Assembly (NCBI GenBank): GCA_024291935.2
Contig: CM044307.1
Coordinates: forward strand, 95,237,461-95,301,460
From: Okapia johnstoni
Lineage: Eukaryota; Chordata; Mammalia; Artiodactyla; Giraffidae
Length of the DNA: 64,000 nucleotides
Reading direction: 5' to 3'
Shown: positions 12,942 to 23,361 of the stretch, in pieces
Layout of the letters: each line of letters opens with the position of its first letter
Numbering within the stretch: the stretch's first letter is position 1
Translations under genes and position numbers: made by a program
The notes under the pieces: model-generated
Databases searched by the model: none
Seen by the model: only the letters and a program-made list of their open reading frames with translations
Told to the model about the DNA's origin: nothing

Positions 12942-13416
12942 GGTGGATTAAACTGGAGCCCATTATTCTGAGTGAAGTAAGCCAGAAAGAAAAACACCAA
13001 TACAGTATACTAATGCATATATATGGAATTTGAAAGATGGTAACGGTAACCCCATATGCAAGACAGAATAAGAGACACAGATGCATAGAACAGTCTTATG
13101 GACTCTGAGGAAGAAGGTGAGGGTGGGACGTTCTGGGACAATAACATTGAAACATGTATATTATCATATGTGAAGTGGAACACCATTCCATGTTCTATGC
13201 ATGAGACAAATGCTCAGGGCTGGGGCATTGGGATGACCCAGAGGGATGGGATGGGGAGGGAGGTGGGAGGAGGGTTCAGGATGGGGAACACATGTAAACC
13301 CATGGCTGATTCATGTCAATGTATGGCAAAAACTACTACAATATTATAAAGTAATTAGCCCCCAACTAAAATAAATAAATTTATTAAAAAAATTAATTAA
13401 TTAATTAAAAAAAAAA
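12942..13416 (+). mobile_element. L1 3' UTR and A-rich tail
   Basis: This is the 3' untranslated region, with G-rich 'gggatgggatggggaggg' at about 13242-13262 and an end of the form 'ccaactaaaataaataaa' followed by an A-rich tail. The same 3' end recurs as tiny or truncated copies at 32896-32982 (plus) and at the left edge of the L1 at 33772 (minus). Confidence 0.9.
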
Positions 13417-13433
13417 AAGAACTTCACAAGGGG

Positions 13434-13620
13434 ATATAGTCAGGCCTGGATTTTCCATCCGCACTACTTGATATGTGAGGATTCTTTGATCAGACATCCA
13501 TAAATGACCTCTCCCATTCAGGAGTTGTTTCACTTGGTGGCTGGTAAAAATAGTTAATTTACCCCTAGAGAGAGTTTTAAGGCATCTTCTATCAGGACTG
13601 CAATAGCTGCAATATTTTGA
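13434..13620 (-). pseudogene. ERV RT-connection fragment
   Basis: In one minus frame (within 13749-13405) the sequence reads 'LTIFTSHQVKQLLN' and 'SDQRILTYQVV', typical of the connection between RT and RNase H in gammaretrovirus-like pol. No RT palm (no Y-x-D-D motif) lies between this and the protease just upstream, so most of RT has been deleted. The continuation toward RNase H resumes at 5453 on the other side of the L1. Confidence 0.78.
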
Positions 13621-13870
13621 AGGCATGAAAGATCTTTTCCCATTAAGGGAATTGTAGGTGCCACCAGAAACTGCTAGGAAAATACTTGCCCATGCCAGCA
13701 GCAAAGAAGTGCTTGGGTGAATCTTTTGTAATTGTTTTTCCTGTAGCACCCAAAATGATACAAGTTTGGAAGAAGAAGGCTCTGGAGTTGGGGGTCAGGA
13801 CAGAGTAGGTAGCACCTGTGTCAAACAAGAAATTATTAGATCTACCTGCCACATCCTGGTGCACCCTTGG
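13621..13870 (-). pseudogene. ERV protease remnant
   Basis: The minus frame 13864-13643 contains 'LFDTGATYSVL', the active-site loop of a retroviral aspartic protease (DTG codons at 13814-13822). A second conserved part ('ILGATGK') follows, then the frame runs into unrelated sequence and stops. The domain is about half the usual length. It lies just after the gag nucleocapsid region, as expected. Confidence 0.82.
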
Positions 13871-13989
13871 CTCCAGCCCCGTGATGGTTGTATGTGACAG
13901 GCAGCCTGGCTGGAGCGGGCTGCCTCAGTCCTGTTGAACCATCATAAGGAAAGTCCCGGCACTTAACCTTGAGGCTCTTGGGTCCCAAG

Positions 13990-14110
13990 GGCAGAATGCC
14001 ACCCAATGTCCCAATTGATGGCATTTGTAGCAAGTCATTTTAAGAGACTTGCCACGGTTTATACACTCTTTGGCCCAATGTCCCGCCTGTCTACATATTA
14101 GGCATTTATC
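13990..14110 (-). pseudogene. ERV gag nucleocapsid with two CCHC zinc knuckles
   Basis: Two C-X2-C-X4-H-X4-C knuckles lie in the same minus frame. The first, 'CLICRQAGHWAKEC', is encoded at 14104-14063, and the second, 'CYKCHQLGHWVAFC', at 14032-13991. They are ten residues apart, and all eight metal ligands are present. Nucleocapsid packages the genomic RNA. Classical gammaretroviruses carry one knuckle; two suggest a different class I lineage. The frame meets a stop before the protease. Confidence 0.88.
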
Positions 14111-16690
14111 TCATGCCTTGTCCTTCAAGGACTCAGGGTTAGTCACAGGACTTCCATGGAGGGCAGCCAGCACCTGGTCATGCATTATCTCTTTCCTTTT
14201 CTCCCTTTCCTGGTCCTTGGCCTCCCTTTCCTGTTCTGTTATAAAAGGTATTGGTGGCTATCTGGACCATCTCCTCTGGAGAAGCAGCAGGGGCCTGCTG
14301 CTGTAGCTGTTGTAACTTTATCCTGATGTTTGATGTACATTGGGACAGGAATTTGTCCTTTAAACCACCTGTCCCTCATAAAGAGTCTAAGTCCAGATTG
14401 GTAAACTTTTAGAGGGCCTTTTAGCCTTTCCAGAAAGGCAACGGGGTTCTAGTTGGACTCCTGCGTTATTGCTGAGACCGGGCATAGTCCCACAGCTAAT
14501 AGGCTTCCTTCTATTTTCATGGGTGGACTTGCTTAGGGGTGAGTCTTTTTGAAGCTTATCCTACCCAATACTGTTGCAACCTGAGAGCAAGGCGCCCCCA
14601 GGTCAGGGTGCAGATCCCCAGGCAGACTCAGGCATGACAGACTCCTGGAGATTGAATTCCTGAGCAGGTCGAGGCATGTCGACCTCCTGGGACCCCTGGA
14701 CTGGCGGATCTCCAAGCAGGTTGAGGCATGACAACCTTCCAAAAACCAGATCCTTAAGAAGGTTGAGGCACGTCGACCACCTGGGACCCCAGGCTGGAGT
14801 TGAGCGTCCCCAAGGTCTCCAGTGTGACCAGTGCTGAGTAGGATGAAGGTATTGTAATCTTAACTCATTGCCAGTTTTTCCACTGCGGATGGGAATAGAT
14901 ACCCTGATGTAAAGCAATCCAAGTCTGTGCCCTGAGACTGGGAACCTGGTGAAACAACCATAAGCCTTATCCTCTTATTGCTCTGAGGGAATATAAGTCA
15001 TTGATTTCCTCCCCTAGTCTTTCATAAGAGCAGCTTAGGATGTCTCCATTGGTAAACATCTCATTGTCACAGACACAATTTAGGTAATAAGAGAAGCGAT
15101 GACAAAGGAGCAGATTATCTGGTCCTACTAGGGGCATTAAGAGTATTTCAATAGTAATAAATGGGGTGGAGTGATGTTGCCTACGAGGGGGCAGGGTCCT
15201 GTTTGCAGGAGTTAGTAAGTGGCTTAAAAACAAATTGATAAGAGGCAACAGACCAGATGTTCCATGAAAGTGAAGTGGAGATTTGATCTGAGGGTATGTT
15301 TGCAACTTTAGGAGAAGGATGGCAAGGGTTTGGGCCCAAACAACCTGCAGGGCTGACTCCCAAATTGGCAAACATTATCCCTGGAAGCCTAGTTGCCCTT
15401 GAAGGGATGCCAGCAGATGGACTTCTAGCAGGCATTGTGTGTCTCTCACTCACCCTAGTGGGTTCACTGAGAGACGCCCTTTTGCACATGTTGTAGGAAA
15501 CGTGGAAGATGAAGGCCTGAATATCTAGAGAGATTGGATATTATACAGTATTTCTCTCCCAAGGGCCAGCTATTTTCTGGTTGTTCCTCCAGAAGATTGT
15601 AAAGTCAACATTGTGGGCCTGGACAGGGCTCAGGAAAAGAGCATGAAACAGGGTGGAAGGGGGCAGGGCACAACTTTTGAAAGAATGACATAGCCCAAGG
15701 GCATACCATAAACCTATTCAAATCAAATGGGTCCAAGATGACAAGTCAAATATTGTTGGAATGATCCTCCCACTCTTTAGCATATGAAATCACCACACCA
15801 CATTCCATGGCCACTGCTCTGCAATGGCCCATACCCTGTGGAGTGTGCTTCTCTCTATATCTGAACAAATCCACTTCTTACCTATCACTGTGTCTCACTG
15901 GATTTTTTTGCAATGAAACATCAAGAGCCTAGGCTTCATTAGGTTCTAAAACCAGACACCATGGGTTTGGGCCAGGCTCAAGTCCCAGTTGGATACAACT
16001 GAGTGACTATGTGTAGCACAGAGTCCCTGCCACATGGATTGAGTCCCAATCTTATGTAAACGGTTTCAAGCACAACTTTCAGAAATGAAAAGATGGTGAC
16101 CTGTCCAATACTTTGTAAGCAGTGGCATAGACGGAGAGAGGAGCTGAAGGATGGAAAGAAAAAGCAGTAGGAAAAACGTGCCAAGGAATCCCCTTCATAT
16201 CCTGCTGGAAAAACTGCTAAATGCCTGACCTGTGCTCACAGTTTTCATTGGCCTGATCCTTGGCACAAAGAAGATTAAGGGCAGAAGAACCCCCACCCAC
16301 TTGGGCAACAGCTACTAAGACACAGCAGATAGTAGAGCCTTCAGGACACCCTGAGACACCCACTGCACTCACCTGTTTGCAGAGTGTTTGAGGAAACAAG
16401 AAATGAGAGATTGTAAAGGAATTAAGATTTTGTTAGCCATATGTCCTTCCAGCCATAGGAGCAAGGATCTCCTGCCTTAACCAAAGGTCTTCTGGAATCT
16501 GAGACTGAGCTGTGTGAGCTTTGTGCTGGGTTTGTTTTTGCTGTCCCAGTTTCCAGCACAGTGGGCTTCTTGTCACTTCCACTGCACTGGGTTTTCTTCA
16601 TGTTCAGCTTCCAGCACGGAAGCTTTCACCAAGTTGGACTTCCGCGTGCTTAGCCTCCGTCTCACAGGTGCCGAGCCGAGGTTGTTTCAG
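14111..16690 (-). pseudogene. ERV leader and gag remnant (matrix/capsid), degenerate
   Basis: There is no long open frame. A capsid major-homology-like peptide 'NPVAFLERLKG' is encoded at 14448-14416, with a stop just upstream. Further down, Glu/Lys/Arg-rich sequence leads toward the nucleocapsid. The stretch 14585-14800 holds an internal tandem duplication of roughly 95 bp. The 5' part (about 15500-16690) carries no gag feature I can name and may include an unrelated old repeat. Identification rests on the homology-region peptide and on position. Confidence 0.6.
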
Positions 16691-16697
16691 CCAGGTT

Positions 16698-16719
16698 AAA
16701 TCCGAGAAATGACACCATA
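16698..16719 (-). promoter_or_regulatory. Candidate ERV primer-binding site
   Basis: In minus-strand sense, three to four bases after the 5' LTR, the sequence starts TGGTGTCATTTCTCGG. TGG at this position is the hallmark of a tRNA primer-binding site. The first eight bases would fit a Leu tRNA 3' end, but the rest does not, so the tRNA is left unassigned. Confidence 0.45.
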
Positions 16720-16721
16720 AA

Positions 16722-17100
16722 TGCCAGGGGAGTTTGTAACTTCCTTGGTTCTGTTTCACCACAGCAAAAATTTGAAGCGATGGGTGAATCGGCGTTACAG
16801 CTCAGTTTTATTAGGAAAAAGAAAGGATAGTACACCCTCAAGGAGTGAGGGCGGACCGACCCAAAAGATGAAGAGAAGAGAGGCTCAATCCTTCTAGGTT
16901 TCCTCCTTTTATACATTTGTCTCCTCCCCCTGGAGCCTGCCCTATGCAAATTGGGCTAGCCAGGAGGGCTGTTTGTTTTAGCTGAAGTCCTCACTCCTGA
17001 GGTCCTTGGATTTTCCTTTGGTCTATTTTTGCAGGCTTTTCTCTTTGTCTTTCAGTCACCGCCATTTTGGACTCCTTTTTCCTACTCTAACTACCTAACA
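16722..17100 (-). repeat. ERV 5' LTR
   Basis: Partner of 2656-3011, 379 bp, TG...CA in minus sense. It retains a TATA-like element (plus ttttata, 16907-16913) and the complement of AATAAA near 16806. Relative to the other LTR it has about 25 extra bases near 16965-16995. Confidence 0.85.
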
Positions 17101-17399
17101 TTACAAAGTTCAATTCACTTCAAAAATGAATACGAATACATGAAGAACTATTAATCCAAATATTTCTCTCTTATACACACACATGTATTTTAGATATTAC
17201 TTTGTGTGTAAGGTGTGACAAAGCCTTGATAATCTAATTATAGAATATCACACCAATATCAAGTTAAAAAGCATAAAATGAATAATATTTTGACTCCCAT
17301 CAATCTATTTTCTCCTTTTGCTGACTGAGCTTCCTACACTACTTCTGTGGTTTTCCCTCTGGCACAGGAAGGCAAATGTACGTTACAGTAGGAGGAGGA
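17101..17399. other. Unassigned flank of the ERV
   Basis: AT-rich sequence with no ORF of note and no repeat that I recognise. Confidence 0.4.
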
Positions 17400-17885
17400 A
17401 ATGACTATATTTGTTTTCTACTGTTGTCACAACAGATTACCCAAAATTTAACAGTTTAAAACAACACAGATTTATTATCTTACAGTTTCTGTAGGTCCGT
17501 CTATATGGATCTTATAGGACTAAAATCAAAATATTGACAAGGCTCGTTCTTTACTGGAGGCTTTGGCTATAATCCAATTCCAGACTTATTTAGGCAGAGT
17601 CCAGGTCTATGCAGCTGTATACCAGAGATCCCCATTTCCTTGCTGGCTGTCAGCAAATGGTCTTTTCTCATAGACAGTCCACTTTCTTCCCCATGCTTTC
17701 CACATGACCTCTTTCCAGCAACGGTAAGTCTAGACTGTTTCGAGCTGCAAAACTCTCCTCCCTTCTGTTTTGCTTCATCTCTCTGGCTCACCCCTGTTCC
17801 TTTCTCTTCTGCTGCTAAGAGTTACTGTGATAGCATGGGTCCACTTGAACAATGCAGAGTAATCTCCCTGGAGAGCAGAGTGAAC
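17400..17885 (+). repeat. MLT2-like (ERVL) LTR remnant
   Basis: 'ctactgttgtcacaacag', 'agtttaaaacaacacag' and 'tttattatcttacagttt', followed by the 'aaaatcaaaatattgacaag' block, match the order of conserved phrases in MLT2-type LTRs of mammals. It is old and highly diverged, with both ends vague. Confidence 0.5.
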
Positions 17886-20315
17886 GTTTAGAATTCTGCC
17901 TGCAGTAATGATAGTCATTGTGCTATATACAAAAAGAGCTAGTTGAACTCTAAAGAGGAAGAAGACATTTTATTTCTGGGCTGAAGTGCAGAGAGGGATA
18001 GCCAGTACAGTCAGACCAGTTATTTTCACTTGTCTAAAAATTGTTTTAGTGCCTGAAAGAGATTGGCAGGAGATAGAAGCACAAGTTGCTTCCTGACCTT
18101 TTTCATCCTCAGGTTTGTTCCAGAATCTGAGTAGTGGGTGTGGCACTAGTATATTGAGGGTGGTTTGGGGAATCTGGGAGTTATCTGTAACATATATTAG
18201 GGAAGGTGGAAGAGCAATAGCCAAGAAGCGAGCTTGCCTTAGCATCACAGAATTCTGTACACTGCTGTCTAGTATAGAAAAGCAGTCCAGAGCCTACAGC
18301 CTCCCCAAGGAAAGCAGGGCTGAAAAGAGATTTGAAAGGAATAAGGAACAGTTGATCTTCCAGGAATGCAGTGCTTTCCCAGGACTTGAATCCCTTTTCT
18401 TGTAAAATGGATTAATTGACATTCTCTCTTTCTCCTTTGTACCTCTTAACTTGGAAAGTACAGCTGGAAGTTCTCTGAACTTGGAATGTTAAGTAGAATT
18501 CTCCATGCCTGCATACCATTAGATAAAGCTTTTGATGCCAATTCTGAGGTAGCAGGAACGTTTTGCTAAGACCCTCCATTTATTCTAATACTGTTGATAA
18601 AGAGAACAAGTAATTGTTCACAGTTGAGAACCCTTAAACATAAGGAGCTTGGCACAGCACATGGTATTCTAATCAATCACAACTCCTAGTGCTTCACTAT
18701 TCATTTCTCAGTAATCTCTATGAGGTTAGAGATTCTGATTTTGTTCAGTATTTCATTCACTGCCTTCATAGGGCTGGGTAAGAAGTAAACACTCAACAGA
18801 TTGATTCCTACCACTACTCTGGGTGGTGAGCATTTTACTTGGAGTTTTTTTGTTCTACCTGTTATTAGTATAGGGGTCTCTACTGGGAACCAGTAATTTC
18901 AGATGAGCTTGTTTATTTTTAATGTGACTAAAACCTAGATTTGCAAAGAACCTCATATATTAATATAAGCCTCACTTTAGGTGGGTAAATATTATTCTCA
19001 CTGAGCTTTACCAAGGAGGCAACTGAGGCCCAAAGTGAGAGCATGATCAGCCAACAAGATACAGATGAAAGAACGCTATGCAAATTTTCTGACTCCCAGT
19101 ATAGTGCTTCCTTCATTTCACAATGTTGCTCAAGCATAAACAAGATGAAATCACTCCCTCTGCTTCTTATGCACACCAGAGAACTTAATCAAAAAAGCAG
19201 ATTGAAAAGTGAATCAAATTGTTGTCCCTTTGGATACAGAGTGGCCTGACCTTTTCTGAGATAGAGGAATACTTAGCACTGGACAACATCCTATTCTATA
19301 AAGAGAGTCTCACTAGGCCACATGGGAACTATCAAGAGAATATCCTCCTGATGCCTTGTGGGAAGTGAAAGACTACCCAGTACAGATTAAAGGTGGCAAT
19401 TGTGCTTAAGGCTCTACACCTTGAACTAGAATAAAAATAAGATCCATGAAACCCAGATAGGACATCTTTCAGTTGAAAGAACAGATCATTAAAGAGTAAA
19501 GGGGATAAAAGAAACAAACAAACAAAAAATAAAAACCTTCTTGAAGCCTGTTTTTCAATATGGACACTGAAATCTGGCCAGATCTAAAGGACAGTCTGTT
19601 CACTTACCTCCTCTCCACTGAAGCTTACCAGCAGCTTGTAGGAGTGCTTCCAGTTCCTCAGAGAGAAGAATCAGCATCAGGCTGTGATGAGGCATATACC
19701 AGCCAGCAGCTGGGGTAGGGCTTCCCCTTGGCGGACTGGCTTTCTGCTGAAGATGGGAAGAGCGGGAGTGCAGCCAAGTGGAGAAACAAACAAAAGTGGT
19801 GTCAGTGGATTTTGCTGTAATGGTTGCAAATTTGAAATGTTTAGACACATTAAAAGTCATATAAAATTATAGAATTCTGAGGTCCGTGTTTTAAAATTAG
19901 ATCTTTAAATTTGATATGCAGCATTTCTTTTCCTCAAAGCCAAATCTCTTTCAGAATTTTAATGTAGAGGATTGATGTTATTATTTGGATAAATAAAAAT
20001 GAAGACAAACATTCTAGTTTCCATATAAATATCCTTGGGAAAAGAACGACTTAGTATCTTTTACTAAAGCAGCCATGCAACATCTCTACTTGATTTTGGA
20101 ACCTAGGCTCTGAAACTTAATAATGCATGCTTTTAAGTGAAGAATAATTCCTATACACTTCTGTGAGTCTAAAATATATTAAGGTGTAGGGTTTTGATTT
20201 GATTCAATGTAATAAAGCTGCATTCATATACTTTCTATTTAACTCTCAATAGGGGATTTATTGTTTATGAGAAATCATATTAGGTTATTTTGTATCTTTG
20301 TAGAACATATTTATG
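17886..20315. other. Unassigned sequence with a MIR remnant
   Basis: No exon, RNA gene or young mobile element is visible. A MIR-like remnant lies at about 18955-19125 in antisense orientation ('aggcaactgaggcccaaa' matches the MIR core). ORFs at 18115-18405 and 19600-19860 are short, overlap in opposite frames and show no domain, so they are not called as genes. Confidence 0.5.
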
Positions 20316-20319
20316 TGCC

Positions 20320-21990
20320 AGTATATATTTTTACTGAAGTATAGTCAATTTAAAATATTATTTTAGTTTCATGTGTATAACATAGTGATACATTTTTTTA
20401 GATTATACTCCGTTTAATATTATTACGGGATGATGGCTGTAATTCTTAGTACTATATAATATATATTTGTTGCTTATTTATTCATAGTAGTATCTCTTAA
20501 TCCCATACCCCTATCTTGTCCCTACCTGCTCTTCTCTCCTCAGTGGTAACCACTAGTTGGTTTTCTATGTCTATGAGTCTGTTTATGTTTTGTTTTATAC
20601 ATTTGCTTATTCTATTTTTTTAGATTTCACATATAAGTGATAAAATAGAGTAGTTCCTCTATATGATTTATTTCACTAAGCATTGTATCCTCTAGATCCA
20701 TCTACATCATTGCAAATGACAGAATGCCATTTGTTATGGCTGAATAATATTTCATTGTATATATCTTTATATTTATATATACATACTCCATACTATCTCT
20801 TCATTCATCACTTGATAGACACTTAAGATTTCTTCCATATATTGGCTATTATAAATAGTGCTGCTATGAATATTGGATGCATTTATTTTTTTTCAAATTA
20901 GTGCTTTCATTTTCTTCATGTATATACACTTTGGTAGAACTGCTGGATCATATGCTGTTCATACACTAGTTCTGGGGGTGGGGGTGGGGGTGGGGCGGGT
21001 TTCCTGGTGGCTCTGTAGTAAAGAATCTGCCTGCAGTGTAAGAGACACAGGTTTGATCCCTGAGTGGGAATATCCCCTGGAGGAGGAAATTGCAACCCAC
21101 TCCAGCTTCCCTGATAGCTCAGTTGGTAAAGATCCACCTGCAATGCAGGAGACCTCAGTTCAATTCCTGGGTCGGGAAGATCCGCTGGAGAAGAGATAGC
21201 CATCTACTCCAGTATTCTTGGACTTCCCTTGTGGCTCAGCTGGCAAAGAATCTGCCTGCAATGCGGGAGACCTGGATTCGATCCCTGGGTTGGGAAGATC
21301 CCTTGGAGAAGGGAAAGGCTACCCACTCCAGTATTCTAGCTTGGATAATTCCATAGACTGTATAGTCCATGAGGCCGCAAAGAGTCAGACATGACTGAGT
21401 AACTTTCACGTTCACTTTCTAGTATTTTTGCCTGGAAAATTACATGGACAGAGGAGCCTGGAGGGTTCATAGAGTCAACAAAGAGTCAGACAGGACTAAG
21501 TGATTGAGCACCCATGCACATACTAGTTCTATTTTTTTTAGTTTTTTGAGGAACCTCCATATTTTTTTCCAGAGTAGCTTCACCAACTCACATTCCCACC
21601 AACAGTGTACTAGGGTTTCTTTTCTCTACATCCTCACCAACACGTGTTATTTGTAGACTTTCTGATGACAGCCATTTTGACAGGTGTGAGGTGATATCTT
21701 ACTATGGTTTCAATTTGCATTTCTCTGATGATTAACGGTACTGAACATCTCTTCATTAACCTGTTAGCCATATGTCATATGCATGTCTGCTTTGGAAAAA
21801 ATGTCTGTTTAGGCATTCTCCCATTTATTAATTGAATTGTTTGGGTGTTTTTGATATTGAGTTATATGAACTGTTTATTTATTTTGGATATTACACCCTT
21901 ATCTGTAGTATCATTTGCAAATATTTTCTTCCATTCCACAGGTCATCTTTTTGTCTTCTTTACATTTTATTTCATTGCAAAGATAAAATC
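20320..21990 (-). mobile_element. Older artiodactyl L1 3' part, antisense, split by SINEs
   Basis: The plus strand is the complement of an L1 3' UTR and ORF2 end. It shows 'gaatattggatgcattta', 'ctgctggatcatatg', 'attcccaccaacagtgta' and 'ttgcatttctctgatgat' in the same order as the antisense of the intact L1 ORF2 end in this window. It is more diverged than the young L1 copies, and a SINE array interrupts it at 20974-21521. Confidence 0.82.
20974..21521 (+). mobile_element. Tandem Bov-A SINE array with G-rich leader
   Basis: Three head-to-tail units begin at about 21001, 21106 and 21223. Each has the 'ctggtggctc'-type start, a B-box-like 'gtttgatccctg'/'attcgatccctg' and a 'cccactccag' end. 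A Bov-tail (to 'gacaggactaagtgattg') follows. The 9-bp repeat 'actagttct' flanks the whole block (20965-20973 and 21522-21530), so it inserted as one unit into the older L1. The block opens with a G-run array. Confidence 0.85.
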
Positions 21991-23036
21991 ATAGTTAATG
22001 CTTCCCTCACCCATTAATGGGCACTTGGTTTAATTCTAAAACATTTCTATTACAAAAATGTTGCAATGTCATTAATGTACATGTTATTTATTTTATATCT
22101 TGTGATAAATGTTCAGATAAATCTATAGGACAGACTTCCTATATAAGACTTCTGGAAATAATGATAAATACCTTTGTCATTCTGCTTTCCAGTTGTGTTC
22201 TAAAGTTTATTGCTGTTATACCATTTCTACCAAACAATGTTCATGCATGACTGAGAGAAGTATACTATCAACATTGCATAGAGGGTCTTGCTTCTTTGTA
22301 TTTGTTTTCCATGTCAGAAGGTATTTTTTCACCTCTCTACCCTGAACAAGGAATGTGGAAAGAGTATTCCAGGAAAAGCTGCCATTGTTCTCTCTCATTT
22401 CACTATGTTAAGAGCAGGCAGATGAGCTAGCTAACAAAAGCTTAAATAACAAGGACTGCTTTATTTTATAACTAAGATAAAATGAAATGCTGATATTGCA
22501 AATTTGAGAAAATGAGCAGACATCTAAAAAATCCAGTGAGACTACAAAAGCAAATGATTGGAAAATTCATCTTGGTAGAATGCAAAACTATGAATTTTAA
22601 AAGTTACTTTTCAGGTAGTATTTGTGTATTTAATAACTATTTATTTTGCTTTTCTCTCTTTCACGTCTTCCTTCTCGGGCTTTCTTTCTTCCTTTTCTCT
22701 CCTTTTTCTTTGCTCCCTTCTTTCTTGTCTTTTTCTTTTCTCTCTCTCTCCTTCTAACTTTCTCTTTCTTTCTTTTATACATACAGGGAAGCTAAGGATA
22801 AGGATGGCATAACTTAAAATGCAAGCATACACCGAATTTTAAAATTAACTGTTATACTGGCATTGGTCAGTTAACAAATTAACATATACAAAATGTGTCT
22901 CTAGCTTAATCTTATCTATAATCTTTTTTTTATAAATTGAAAACTCCTAGTGTAACTTTATTTTATTTTTCAGTAGTTACCCAATGATCAAAAACAGTAC
23001 AGAAGTGAAAGCAACTCAAAGTATTCTTTCAAGATT
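21991..23036. other. Diverged sequence with pyrimidine tract
   Basis: 22000-22250 may be part of a very old antisense L1 but is too decayed to be sure. 22650-22790 is a C/T-rich low-complexity tract. No gene is seen. Confidence 0.45.
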
Positions 23037-23048
23037 TTCTATATATCT

Positions 23049-23349
23049 CAGTTCAGTCCAGTCACTCAGTCATGTCCAACTCTTTGTGACCCCATGGACT
23101 GCAGCATGCCAGGCTTCCCTGTCCATCACCAACTCCCAGAGCTTGCTCAAACTCATGTCCATCGAGTCAGTGATGCAATCCAACCATTCTTCTCTTGTAC
23201 CCTTCTCCTCCTGTCTCCAATTTTTTTCCCAGCATCAGAGTCTTTTCTAAAGGGTCAGTTCTTCACATCAGGTGGCCAAAGTATTGGAGCTTCAGCTTCA
23301 GCATCAGTCCTTTCAAAGAATATTCAAGGTATTCTGATATATGTATATA
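23049..23349 (-). mobile_element. BovB 3' fragment (5'-truncated)
   Basis: The plus strand reads 'cagttcagtccagtcactca' and runs through the BovB C-terminal coding region as far as 'agaatattcaagg'. The flanking 12-bp direct repeats 'ttctatatatct' (23037-23048 and 23350-23361) fit a TSD, though they are AT-rich. The last 20 bp before the right repeat are not BovB-like. Confidence 0.85.
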
Positions 23350-23361
23350 TTCTATATATCT

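Larger units (their letters stand above)
5471..13416 (+). mobile_element. Full-length ruminant L1 (L1-BT type), inserted into the ERV
   Basis: A complete L1 of 7946 bp with GC-rich 5' UTR, ORF1, ORF2, 3' UTR and A-rich tail. It is flanked by a 17-bp TSD: 'aagaacctcacaagggg' at 5454-5470 and the same sequence with one c-to-t change at 13417-13433. It splits the ERV pol gene between the connection and RNase H parts. ORF1 has two frameshifts, and ORF2 has at least three frameshifts and one nonsense codon, so it is dead, though sequence decay is light and the insertion looks fairly young. Confidence 0.95.
2656..17100 (-). mobile_element. Class I (gammaretrovirus-like) endogenous retrovirus, interrupted by L1
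   Basis: An old provirus on the minus strand, bounded by two related LTRs (356 and 379 bp) that start TG and end CA. Reading the minus strand, the order is 5' LTR, candidate primer-binding site, gag remnant with two CCHC knuckles, protease motif, RT-connection, RNase H, integrase, a short env-like tail, polypurine tract and 3' LTR. Without the L1 and its duplicated target it is about 6.5 kb. Most of RT and env is missing, and frameshifts and stops occur throughout. The LTRs differ at many positions plus one indel of about 25 bp, so the insertion is old. The flanks (atat on the left, ttac on the right) give no obvious 4-bp TSD, which may reflect decay or recombination. Confidence 0.88.

Noticed and set aside
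13098..13349. 83-residue ORF at the L1 3' end
   Set aside because: It lies in the L1 3' UTR and recurs, on the other strand, as 34014-33820. It has no domain and reflects the conserved UTR sequence.
2652..17104. Target-site duplication for the ERV
   Set aside because: The four bases outside each LTR (atat and ttac) do not match, and shifting the boundary by a base or two does not help, so none is claimed.
18115..18405. Possible host exon (96-residue ORF)
   Set aside because: It has no recognisable domain, is overlapped by an antisense ORF of similar length, and no splice-site and codon-use pattern convinced me. A cross-species conservation test would decide.
20916..21203. Minus-strand ORF with a polyproline run
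   Set aside because: The prolines are the complement of the GGGGGT array, and the rest is antisense Bov-A SINE. Similar SINE-derived peptides recur at other SINEs in the window.
22624..22812. Phe/Ser/Leu-rich ORF
   Set aside because: It is translated from a pyrimidine-rich low-complexity tract and has no domain.
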